From contig NC_008709.1 of the NCBI RefSeq assembly GCF_000015285.1, positions 310,001-374,000 of the forward strand: a stretch of 64,000 nucleotides of DNA, read 5' to 3'. The notes beneath the pieces are model-generated. The model saw only the letters and a program-made list of their open reading frames with translations. It did not search any database and had not been told where the DNA came from. Made by a program: the position numbers and the translations under genes. The stretch is from Psychromonas ingrahamii 37 (GTDB lineage: Bacteria > Pseudomonadota > Gammaproteobacteria > Enterobacterales > Psychromonadaceae). Below, piece by piece: positions 37,146-45,399 of this stretch (the stretch's first letter is position 1; every line of letters starts with the position of its first letter).

Positions 37146-37831
37146 TGTTTAAACAATGGTGGTTACAGTACAAATTAAAACGGCTGATTAAAAATAGCAA
37201 ACTCGCCGCGCTAAAAGCACATTATCAGTATCTGTTAACACAGCTTAATCGGCCGATTGCTGAAGCTACGTTATTAGCATTAGATATTGAAATGACAGGC
37301 TTAGATCCTAAAAAAGATCAGATGGTCAGTATTGGAATTATCCCTATTATCAATGCTAAGATTCAACCTGAATTTGCACAGCATAAATTAATAAAAATAC
37401 AGGGTAGTGTTGGACAAAGTGCTGTTATACACGGTGTTTTAGATAAAGATCTGGCTGATGCATTACCACTAGAAGAAGCCCTGCAATGGTTGTTCGAGCA
37501 ATGTAAAGATAAAGTATTAGTCGCGCATCATGCTCAATTAGATTTACAATTTCTGCAACAATCATTATCAAAATCCGGAGCACATTCCTTTTCTATGTTA
37601 GCCATAGATACCTTAATCATTGAGAAGGAGCGGGAACTGCGCAAGCACCAGGTTTTAAAAACAGGGAGTTTACGTTTGAACGCATGTAGAGATCGTTATA
37701 ATTTACCTATTTATAATGCACATAATGCATTAACCGATGCATTAGCTTGCGCTGAATTATTATTAGCGCAATTAAATCAGATGGGTGGCTTAGATAATAT
37801 CACTTTAGTGCAATTGCTCACTAAGCGATAA
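37145..37831 (+). CDS. DnaQ-type 3'-5' exonuclease
   Basis: 228 residues from ATG 37145, sharing one base with the previous stop (TGATG). DEDDh motifs: LALDIEMTGLDPKKD (ExoI), VAHHAQLDLQFLQQ (ExoII) and YNAHNALTDALACAELL with the His and last Asp (ExoIII). The N-terminal 45 residues are a basic helical extension. It could be a proofreading-like nuclease or an RNase T-like enzyme. Encoded with the CBS/DUF294 gene, as in related marine bacteria. Confidence 0.9.
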   Translation: MFKQWWLQYKLKRLIKNSKLAALKAHYQYLLTQLNRPIAEATLLALDIEMTGLDPKKDQMVSIGIIPIINAKIQPEFAQHKLIKIQGSVGQSAVIHGVLDKDLADALPLEEALQWLFEQCKDKVLVAHHAQLDLQFLQQSLSKSGAHSFSMLAIDTLIIEKERELRKHQVLKTGSLRLNACRDRYNLPIYNAHNALTDALACAELLLAQLNQMGGLDNITLVQLLTKR

Positions 37832-37925
37832 TAGTAATGCTAAGGAAATTTAGACTGTGAAAAATGGGTGGCATGATTGTTTTTTGTGGAATGGTTGTTT
37901 TTTGAAAACAGTCATACATCTAAGG

Positions 37926-38807
37926 TTACTGATTCAAACACTTCCCACCATTCTTTCTGCCTGGAAAAAGAGTATCCAATTTTAACTTCAAATCATTCCA
38001 TTGGGATGCCATGGTGTTTGCTTGTTGCTGTGTGAGTACAGCGCCAAATTTTTTTTTTCGTTGTTCTTCAATATAGGTGTAGTGAATCGCGGTTAGATCA
38101 ACATCACTCTCACTTTTAAAGCTTTGACTCATATCAGTAATGTTATTTTCGGAGTCGTCTACAAAGACGATGGCATCAAAATGACGTTCAGTTAGATTGA
38201 GCAGGTATTTTAATGAATCTCCTTTATGCAGGCCTGTGGTCATCATGATACCGCTCATGTAACTCACTTCACGGGTTTGATTATCTATGGTTACCATTGC
38301 CCGATAAACAGGTGATTTCTCACCAATAGGGGCGACGGCTGAACCGGAAAAGTTGATGCTCCTGCGTGTAAGTGCTCGCTCTGTCGGTGGCCTGACATTC
38401 GGCGGCCTAGCGGTTAATGCAATCACATTATGGCCGTTTAGTTGCCACTGGCTAATAAGTGAAGGTACCTGTGCTTCTGTTGGCACCATCGTGCCCAGTT
38501 TGTAGAGCAGACCAATAGCATCTTCAAACAGACAGGGAACAATCTGTGCTTTTGTTGGTTTTATCTCAAGCTTGCCTGTCTGCCATTGATACCAGATATC
38601 ACCACCGAGATCGACATTGCTTGTTAGTAGCGTATTGTCGATATCAAAAACGATGAGGGTGTTTTTTACGCCATATTGTTGTGCTTTTTTTGCGACGGTA
38701 TTAGAGACCTGATTAAATGAGTCTGTTTCTATGATGGATACATTGGCATTGGCGATAAGTGTAAATAGAGAGAGTGAAAAAGCCGTTATCAGTTTTATGT
38801 GTTTCAT
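37926..38807 (-). CDS. DUF2608 HAD-superfamily phosphatase, secreted
   Basis: 293 residues with a signal peptide (LITAFSLSLFTLIANA). HAD motif I is LIVFDIDNTLLTS (DxD). Motif II is in VIALTARPPNVRPPTER, a lysine lies in GLHKGDSLKYLL, and the acidic motif IV is IVFVDDSENNITDM. This order and the long middle segment match DUF2608 proteins. A periplasmic acid-phosphatase-like role is likely; the substrate is unknown. It is transcribed towards the exonuclease gene. Confidence 0.85.
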   Translation of the reverse strand: MKHIKLITAFSLSLFTLIANANVSIIETDSFNQVSNTVAKKAQQYGVKNTLIVFDIDNTLLTSNVDLGGDIWYQWQTGKLEIKPTKAQIVPCLFEDAIGLLYKLGTMVPTEAQVPSLISQWQLNGHNVIALTARPPNVRPPTERALTRRSINFSGSAVAPIGEKSPVYRAMVTIDNQTREVSYMSGIMMTTGLHKGDSLKYLLNLTERHFDAIVFVDDSENNITDMSQSFKSESDVDLTAIHYTYIEEQRKKKFGAVLTQQQANTMASQWNDLKLKLDTLFPGRKNGGKCLNQ

Positions 38808-38827
38808 TGTTAACTCCTTTTATCCAA

Positions 38828-39060
38828 AATTTTCTGGCCCACATGGCACAAAAAAATGCAGGTTTACCTATCTATGTAAGGTCAGAATTCGAAGAATACC
38901 TTAAATGTGGCCAACTAAATCATGAATTTTACTTGTATGCTGTGAAGTCTGTTATAACCAGTTTGTGGTCGCATTCAGTTATAAGTGTAGGGTTTTTTAC
39001 CCGAGTTGTGGCGCACGACGAATGGCAGAAAGTGCAGCCTTATTGGTGGGTTAAATTCTG
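38828..39060 (+). pseudogene. IS91-type transposase N-terminal relic
   Basis: The first frame has GLPIYVRSEFEEYLKCGQLN and HEF, like the zinc-binding N-terminus of IS91 transposases (PxYVxxEFxxFLxCGxLxHGF). After a frameshift at about 38990 the reading PSCGARRMAESAALLV follows, the CPSCGxRRMAExAAxLV motif of the same domain. The intervening zinc-binding cysteines are degraded and the Y2 catalytic domain is gone. Confidence 0.85.
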
Positions 39061-39323
39061 CCATATGGGCCTATACGACAATGGGTATTGAGCTTTCCTT
39101 TTTTAGCATAGGTTTCTGTTTGCAGTGAGCCTCAGATCATCATAATAAAAAGGGGTGGCATGGTTAGTCATAAAAAATAAAAGTCACAGGTTCAATATTA
39201 AATACTTGATCCTGATGCTGTGCTTTCTTTAATCAAGTTAGTTTTCCTATCCTGTTTGTTTACAATCCTTTATGCTCGACTTACTTTGTAAAAAATAAAT
39301 AACTAATTAAAAAAGGAAATGCT

Positions 39324-40451
39324 ATGCGTATCACCGCTAATTTTGATTCAGGTAATATCGACGTTATTAATTTGAAGGATAAAAAAGATATCCAATTGTC
39401 TATTCGTCCGGACTTCGGGGGCGAATTTTTTCAGTGGTTTAACTTTCGACTGGAAGGTGAGGTTGGTCAGCAATATATCCTTAATATCCTTAATGCGGGT
39501 GAAGCCTCCTATCTTGAAGGATGGGAAAATTATCAAGCCGTGGCTTCTTATGATCGTAAGCATTGGTTCCGACTGCCAACATTTTATAAAGAGGGGAAAT
39601 TAACTATCGTGGCGGATCTGGATTGTGAAACAATCCAAATTGCCTACTTTGCGCCTTATAGTTATGAACGCCATCAAGACTTACTTGCGGCTGTGCAAAC
39701 ACATCCGCTGGTGAGTTTAGAGCACTTAGGTGAAACCCTTGATCAACGTGATTTAACTTTGGTTAAAATTGGCGATGGTGATACTAATAAACGCAATATT
39801 TGGATCACGGCTCGCCAGCATCCCGGTGAAACGATGGCTGAATGGTTAGTGGATGGATTAATGGATAGTTTACTTGATAGTAATAATCCTACGGGAAAAT
39901 TATTATTGGATAAAGCTAACTTTTATATTGTGCCTAATATGAATCCCGATGGCAGTGCGCGCGGACATCTTCGCACTAATGCGGCAGGCGTTAATTTGAA
40001 CCGTGAATGGTTGAATCCAAGTTTAGAAAAAAGCCCTGAAGTTTTTCATGTGATCAATAAAATGGAAGAGACGGGTGTTGATTTATTTTATGATGTGCAT
40101 GGCGATGAGGCATTACCCTTTGTTTTTCTGGCGGGTTCAGAAGGTACGCCGAGTTATAACAATCGACTTGCGGGTTTACGTAAGCGCTTTTCAGAAGTAC
40201 TTATGTTAGCGAGTGCAGACTTTCAGTCTGAATTTGGTTATGACGTTGATGCGCCCGGTGAAGCGAATATGACTCTGGCAACAAATTGGGTTGCGGAACG
40301 ATTTGATTGTCTTGCTAATACATTAGAGATGCCATTTAAAGACAACGATAATTTACCCGATCCTATGATGGGATGGTCACCGGAACGCTCGCTTAAGTTA
40401 GGTGAAGCATCATTAGTTGCTATGCTCGCTGTGGTTGATGATTTACGTTAG
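39324..40451 (+). CDS. M14-family zinc carboxypeptidase (cytosolic type)
   Basis: 375 residues without a signal peptide. The N-terminal 130 residues form the beta domain typical of cytosolic carboxypeptidases (ending YFAPYSYERHQDLL). The catalytic domain has zinc ligands in ITARQHPGETMAEW (HxxE, about residue 166) and DVHGDEALPF (His, about 257), substrate-binding NPDGSARGHLRTN and NLNREW, and the catalytic glutamate in NTLEMPF (about 336). The AAAGGAAA before the ATG and the strong terminator after the stop suggest a single-gene transcript. Substrate unknown; relatives trim C-terminal residues from peptides or proteins. Confidence 0.92.
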   Translation: MRITANFDSGNIDVINLKDKKDIQLSIRPDFGGEFFQWFNFRLEGEVGQQYILNILNAGEASYLEGWENYQAVASYDRKHWFRLPTFYKEGKLTIVADLDCETIQIAYFAPYSYERHQDLLAAVQTHPLVSLEHLGETLDQRDLTLVKIGDGDTNKRNIWITARQHPGETMAEWLVDGLMDSLLDSNNPTGKLLLDKANFYIVPNMNPDGSARGHLRTNAAGVNLNREWLNPSLEKSPEVFHVINKMEETGVDLFYDVHGDEALPFVFLAGSEGTPSYNNRLAGLRKRFSEVLMLASADFQSEFGYDVDAPGEANMTLATNWVAERFDCLANTLEMPFKDNDNLPDPMMGWSPERSLKLGEASLVAMLAVVDDLR

Positions 40452-40501
40452 TTTATAAAGCACTTAACCTTTAAAGAAAAACATTTAAATAAATGCCAAT
40501 C

Positions 40502-40527
40502 AAAAAGCCTGACTTGTCAGGCTTTTT
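40502..40527. terminator. Bidirectional terminator after the carboxypeptidase gene
   Basis: AAAAAGCCTGAC-tt-GTCAGGCTTTTT is a perfect stem with A and T runs on both sides; it can serve the DUF1840 gene from the opposite strand too. Confidence 0.95.
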
Positions 40528-40645
40528 GATTTTGGCGCTATTTAAACTGTTATAGCTATGCTGCTACTTGTGCTTTTACAATAAAATAACGGGTGATGCT
40601 ATAATTTATCGGTTAGCTAACTAACCACTGCATATCCATGCTGAA

Positions 40646-40969
40646 TTATTGATTGCCATCCCACATCACATTGCATTTTTCCTCGGCTGCAGCTCTTAGT
40701 AATTCGATCAAGGGCAAGGCCCGATGCGACAGGCTGATGGCCGGTTCGTCATTCTCGTCATTCTCATCATCCTCCTGTTTTATCGGTGTTATTGGTTCTG
40801 GTGACGGCTTGGTGGCAGTCTCCAGGCTCAGCAGAGCGGCCTGCACATCTTCTGCACCGATAGCACCGGGTACTGTACCGCTGTGCCCCATTATTTTAAG
40901 TAGTTTGATCGCCACGTCACCGAACATCGTTATGTCTGCATAGGCAGGACATGAAAAAGTTACTAGCAT
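40646..40969 (-). CDS. DUF1840 domain protein
   Basis: 107 residues: MLVTFSCPAYADITMFGDVAIKLL at the start, an acidic linker (EDDENDENDE) and ISLSHRALPLIELLRAA then CNVMWD at the end, the whole matching DUF1840. Function is not known; the protein is cytosolic and small. GAGGAAGTAATT precedes the ATG. Confidence 0.85.
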   Translation of the reverse strand: MLVTFSCPAYADITMFGDVAIKLLKIMGHSGTVPGAIGAEDVQAALLSLETATKPSPEPITPIKQEDDENDENDEPAISLSHRALPLIELLRAAAEEKCNVMWDGNQ

Positions 40970-41736
40970 AATTACTTCCTCTTTATTAAGTCTTTCACTT
41001 ATTGGGCTCTATTTATCCCTTGAATTTTTTTTACTCCCAAAGGATATGCAAGAGAAATAAGGCAATTGTATCGCCTTTATCTTTTGATATCATCCTCAGT
41101 AATCCAGACCCCTGAAGTTATCCTGTCAATATGGAGAAGCGACTACTTATCAGTAAAACGGCAGAAAGAATCCTCCTATCATCCAGACCTTATCAAGTAA
41201 TACTGCCACTGCTTATTGTAGTTATTAGGGTGAATATACTAGCACAATAACACTTTAATCGTTTTATCATCAACATCTTATCAAGTTAAAGTTATAAGGC
41301 AATCCAAGTTAAAGTAGAGCATTCCCCTTATTAGTTGCATTGATTTTATCGACATCGGGTTTTGCTGCAGGTTGTTGAGAAGTTCAATTAACTTTTAATA
41401 ACATACTGTTATTAAAAGTTAATTGGTTACAAATAGTCATAATATGGCGGTCAGAAGGGCTGCTTATTCAGCGCAAAATATTGCTCAGCGCTACCGCCTG
41501 TTTCTGCCTCCCAATCTTTTTTCTGCAAATTGGCTTTTACTAAGCTTACGTTAAGTAAGGTTAACTATAATAGATTTATTGCCAATTATCGTTTCGAGTT
41601 ATTTCTCTGCAGCAGAGCTGATTTTAGGGTGTAAAAAAGATGCAATGGTAAAGAAGAAACCGCCCAGTAGGTATTTGAGCGGGTCAAAAAACCATATTTT
41701 AAATTAACTAAACAAGTTAGTGGAGGGCAGTTCAAG
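40970..41736. other. Divergent gene-free interval
   Basis: About 770 bp between the DUF1840 gene and the PepSY operon. The outstanding item is the perfect palindrome at 41385-41425; a weaker stem CCGCCCAG...GAGCGGG lies at about 41661-41686. GTGGAGGG precedes the PepSY gene start. Confidence 0.5.
41385..41425. promoter_or_regulatory. 41-bp perfect palindrome (19-bp arms, 3-base loop)
   Basis: CAATTAACTTTTAATAACA, then TAC, then the exact reverse complement of the first arm. It stands far from any gene end (416 bp from DUF1840 start, 312 bp before the PepSY gene), so it is not an ordinary terminator. It may be an operator or a structure-forming element. Confidence 0.6.
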
Positions 41737-42102
41737 ATGAATAAAAAAGGGTTAAAAATCTTTACCGTATTATCTCTGTGCAGTGCAGTGGCTCAAGCCG
41801 AGGTGGAGTGCCGCGATCCTGTTGATAAGTGGCAACCACAGCAACAACTTCGCCAGAGACTGGAACAAAAAGGCTGGCAGGTTAAACGCATTAAAGTGGA
41901 TGATAACTGCTATGAAGTAAAAGCATTAGATCATCAGGGGAATAAAATAGAGGCGCGATTTGGGCCTGCTGAGCTGGATATTTTAGAACTTGAGGTAGAG
42001 ATTGTCGGTACGGAGAAAATTGAGAAGTTCTTGGAAAATCACGGCGAGGCGCAACCGTTGCCAGCCATCAAACATAAAAACAGTAAGGAGATTATTAAAT
42101 GA
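41737..42102 (+). CDS. Periplasmic PepSY-domain protein
   Basis: 121 residues with a signal peptide (IFTVLSLCSAVAQA). RQRLEQKGWQVKRIKVDDNC followed by YEVKALDHQGNKIEARFGPA is the PepSY fold as found in the two-component-associated periplasmic branch (compare the gene at 59843). A tail of about 35 residues follows. Overlaps the DUF2271 gene by 4 nt (ATGA), so the three genes are one operon. Confidence 0.8.
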   Translation: MNKKGLKIFTVLSLCSAVAQAEVECRDPVDKWQPQQQLRQRLEQKGWQVKRIKVDDNCYEVKALDHQGNKIEARFGPAELDILELEVEIVGTEKIEKFLENHGEAQPLPAIKHKNSKEIIK

Positions 42103-42572
42103 ACAGATTGATAATGTTAGCATTTTTTGTTTCATCACTTATTTTTGCGACATCGTCTCAGGCGCGCATGATTAACTTTACCACTGAAATGACCAATTAT
42201 AGCGGCGATGGTGCCTATCTGGTGTTATATCTTACTGACGCTAACGGTCGCTATGAAGATACCCTCTGGGTAGCGGGGGAGAAGTCAAAATACTACAAAC
42301 ATTTAAGAGGATGGGCACGCAGCGGTGCTAATAATGGTAGCAGATATGACGGCTTAACCGGAGCGAGTAGAGGAAATGGGGAGACATTCACAATTACAGT
42401 TGACGTTGCTGATAATTTGATCGACACCGGATACCTGCTCAGAATGGATACTGCCGTTGAAGATATGCGTGAAAATCGTGATGATGTGGTTGTGCCGCTT
42501 AGTAGTGAAGGAGCTGGTAAAGCAGTATCCGGTCGCGGTTATGTGAAAAGCTTCACTTATACTTTTAATTAA
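42099..42572 (+). CDS. DUF2271 periplasmic protein
   Basis: 157 residues with a signal peptide ending SSQA. The core INFTTEMTNYSGDGAYLVLYLTD, TLWVAGEKSKYYKHLRGW and DGLTGASRGNGETF matches DUF2271. These proteins are usually encoded between PepSY proteins and membrane flavoreductases, as here. Function unknown; a periplasmic partner of the reductase is a fair inference. Confidence 0.85.
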   Translation: MNRLIMLAFFVSSLIFATSSQARMINFTTEMTNYSGDGAYLVLYLTDANGRYEDTLWVAGEKSKYYKHLRGWARSGANNGSRYDGLTGASRGNGETFTITVDVADNLIDTGYLLRMDTAVEDMRENRDDVVVPLSSEGAGKAVSGRGYVKSFTYTFN

Positions 42573-42590
42573 TAGGTTAGGAATCTGATT

Positions 42591-44813
42591 TTGCTACGTA
42601 AACTGCACTCTTATTTAGGTTTGGCGGCCAGTATATTGGTCGTTCTGTTGGCTATCAGCGGCGCTGTTCTGGCGATAAATCCCGCTCTGGATCGCGCTCA
42701 AGCTAAGGTATCCGGCACTGACCAAATTAGCGTGGCGGATGTGGCGGCTAATATTGCCCGTTTCTACCCAAATGTAGAACAGCTGCAGCGTAAGGCTTCG
42801 GGCGGTCTTATTGTTTATTACAGTAATGCTAATAAGGCGGGTGCGGATCTTGTTGATCCTTTTACGGGAGAAAAAATTGCAGCCTACTCCCTTTCTCCTT
42901 TTAAGCGCTGGGTGCAAAATTTTCATCGATCGTTTTTGCTTGATACTCCCGGACGCGCGGCTGGCGGTATCGGTGCGCTGCTGATGGTTGTTTTGAGTAT
43001 TTCCGGCTTGTTTATGCTGCGTACACGGCAGGGCGGCTGGCGGAAAATTTTCCGGTCGATGCCGGGTTCGATTAAGCAGGATCTGCATGGTCACTTCTCG
43101 CGCTTTGCAGTATTGGGGTTAGTCCTTTCGGCCATTACTGGCGGTTATATGTCAGCGAACCGATTCGAGCTGATACCTGTCTATCAGCAGGTTGATCCTG
43201 CCTTTCCAGAAACAGTTAATGGCGGTAAACCCGCTGCTGTTGATGCGCTGCCTGCATTACAAGACATTGCATTTTCAGATCTTCGAGAGTTGGTTTATCC
43301 CTATGCGGGCGACATCCGTGATGTTTATTCACTGCGCACTGATCAGGGTGTGGGGTTTATTGATCAGGCTACCGGAGAGCTGCTCTCTTATCAGATGTAC
43401 GGGACGCCACAGAAAATTTATGAATTTATTTATATGCTACACACTGGCGAAGGGCTTTGGTGGCTGGCTTTATTAGTTGGCCTCGCTTCATTCAGTGTGC
43501 CTTTGCTTGCCGTCACCGGCCTGCAAATATTTATGAAACGTCGACGCAGTATTATACGGATTAAGAATAATGCCACGGCAAACAGTGCCGATATAGTGAT
43601 TTTAGTGGGCAGTGAAAGCAACAGTACCTGGGGATTTGCGAAGACACTGCATGATGCCCTGAGTTTGTCGGGTTATCGCGTTCATAGTAACAGCATGAAT
43701 AACATTGCCAGTACTTACCCTAAAGCTAAGCAGATGTTTATTTTAACTTCTACTTATGGTGATGGTGACGCGCCCGCATCCGCGAAGTTATTTATGAATA
43801 AAATCAAGCGGTTTGCCAATAACCCTAACTTCCAGTTTTGCGTATTGGGATTTGGCGATCGTACGTTTGATAGTTATGGCCAATTTGCGCTTGATGTTAA
43901 TAATGTATTGCTTAACAAGGGCTGGAATCCACTTACAAACATCGATATTATTGATAAACAATCAACACAGGCCTTTAATCGTTGGGGGACAGTGGTGGGA
44001 TCCTTAATGGGCTTAGATCTTGACCTTATTTATTGTCCTGTTCATCTTAATACGCAGTTATTACAGCTGGTGGATCGTGTCGATTACGGTGCTGAGGTTA
44101 ATGCGCCAACTGCTATCCTGCGTTTTATCCCGGCGGAGAAAAAAACCGCTACATTTTTTAACAAAATACGCCGTAAACCCCGATTACCTCAATTTTCTGC
44201 CGGAGATCTGGTGGGTATTTTACCGACAGAGTCAGACGGCGCGCGCTTTTATTCACTTGCCAGCGCATCGAAAAATCGTCAGCTGGAAATTTGTGTGCAT
44301 CAACATCCGCAGGGGATCTGTTCTAACTATCTTCATAAGCTGCAATTAGGCGAGTGTATTAAAGGATTTATCCGGGAGAACCCCACTTTTCGTCCACGTC
44401 TCGAGCAAAGCTCTATTATTTTAATTGGGGCGGGTACGGGGATCGCACCGCTGATTGGATTTATAAGGAATAATCACACTTGTCATCCAATGCGCCTGTA
44501 TTGGGGAGGACGGGATCCAAACTCTGATTTTCTCTATCGGGCCGAGCTTGAACAATATTTGCAGGATAAGCGTTTAACCGAGTTAGTCACCGCATTTTCG
44601 CGCACTGAAGAGTCTTGTTATGTTCAGGATAAAGTGCTTGCCGACGCGCCAAAAATACAGGCATTAATTAGTGAAGGAGCACAAATACTGGTGTGCGGTG
44701 GCCGGCCAATGAGTAAATGTGTCGCTGCTGCGATTACGAGGGTGATCTCACCATTGCAGATCACCTTACAAGATCTGAAAGAGCAGGGCCGTTATCTGGA
44801 AGATGTTTATTAA
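42591..44813 (+). CDS. PepSY-TM / flavodoxin / NADPH-dependent flavoreductase fusion
   Basis: 740 residues from TTG 42591, with TTAGGAA about 9 nt upstream. N-terminal PepSY-associated membrane domain (about 1-315) with helices such as YLGLAASILVVLLAISGAVLA and WWLALLVGLASFSVPLLAVTG. A flavodoxin domain follows (about 335-475, VILVGSESNSTWGFAKTLHDAL and TSTYGDGDAP). The last part is a ferredoxin-reductase-like FAD/NADPH domain with RFYSLASASK, ILIGAGTGIAPLIGFI and ILVCGGRPMSKCV. Electrons would pass from cytosolic NADPH across the membrane, probably to reduce ferric chelates or periplasmic flavin-linked targets (inference). Confidence 0.9.
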   Translation: MLRKLHSYLGLAASILVVLLAISGAVLAINPALDRAQAKVSGTDQISVADVAANIARFYPNVEQLQRKASGGLIVYYSNANKAGADLVDPFTGEKIAAYSLSPFKRWVQNFHRSFLLDTPGRAAGGIGALLMVVLSISGLFMLRTRQGGWRKIFRSMPGSIKQDLHGHFSRFAVLGLVLSAITGGYMSANRFELIPVYQQVDPAFPETVNGGKPAAVDALPALQDIAFSDLRELVYPYAGDIRDVYSLRTDQGVGFIDQATGELLSYQMYGTPQKIYEFIYMLHTGEGLWWLALLVGLASFSVPLLAVTGLQIFMKRRRSIIRIKNNATANSADIVILVGSESNSTWGFAKTLHDALSLSGYRVHSNSMNNIASTYPKAKQMFILTSTYGDGDAPASAKLFMNKIKRFANNPNFQFCVLGFGDRTFDSYGQFALDVNNVLLNKGWNPLTNIDIIDKQSTQAFNRWGTVVGSLMGLDLDLIYCPVHLNTQLLQLVDRVDYGAEVNAPTAILRFIPAEKKTATFFNKIRRKPRLPQFSAGDLVGILPTESDGARFYSLASASKNRQLEICVHQHPQGICSNYLHKLQLGECIKGFIRENPTFRPRLEQSSIILIGAGTGIAPLIGFIRNNHTCHPMRLYWGGRDPNSDFLYRAELEQYLQDKRLTELVTAFSRTEESCYVQDKVLADAPKIQALISEGAQILVCGGRPMSKCVAAAITRVISPLQITLQDLKEQGRYLEDVY

Positions 44814-45399
44814 GTTCACCGGGATGTTTATAGCAATTTTACTTATCAGGTGATCTGTTTTTAAGGGGATGCCGATTAGAATATGGCGATCGGTATATTC
44901 CAAAAGAACTAAAAGATGATCATCCTTGCTGGTTAAAATCATCGCTCACTGCGTTGCGAGTTTTATTCAAAGCATCCTGTTCTTCACCACGTTGTGGTCA
45001 GCTAAAGCTGTTCAAAATCGTTCCATAGGATTTTGTGAAGGAGAATAACGACCGAATGTAACTTAAGTACTCATTTTTCCTTAGCAATCATTTATCACTT
45101 CATTAATTTTTTGGTATTGCTTTAAATTGACTGGAATCAGAAACAGAAAAAAAGCGTTAAATAGCTGGTCGGAATAATGATTTGTTGTTTAAAATTCTTG
45201 TAAACATTTTAATGCGATTGCCCTGTCCTCTTTGTCATTTCCTCTTTCTCGCTCCATGTGTTGACATCTGATCCTAATATCTGCATATTTTGTTATCATA
45301 TATTATAATATTCAAGAGGTTATCAATGTATAAAATATTCTTTTTTTTACAACCTGCTTTTTTAACCCTGCCTCTCGTTTCGAAAACGGGGGAGACAAA
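44814..45399. other. Gene-free interval
   Basis: No open frame or strong hairpin was recognised. The promoter-like pair at 45261-45289 lies at its right end. Confidence 0.4.
45261..45289 (+). promoter_or_regulatory. Likely sigma-70 promoter of the multi-PAS cyclase gene
   Basis: TTGACA at 45261-45266, 17 bp, then CATATT at 45284-45289, about 110 bp before the start codon. Confidence 0.5.
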
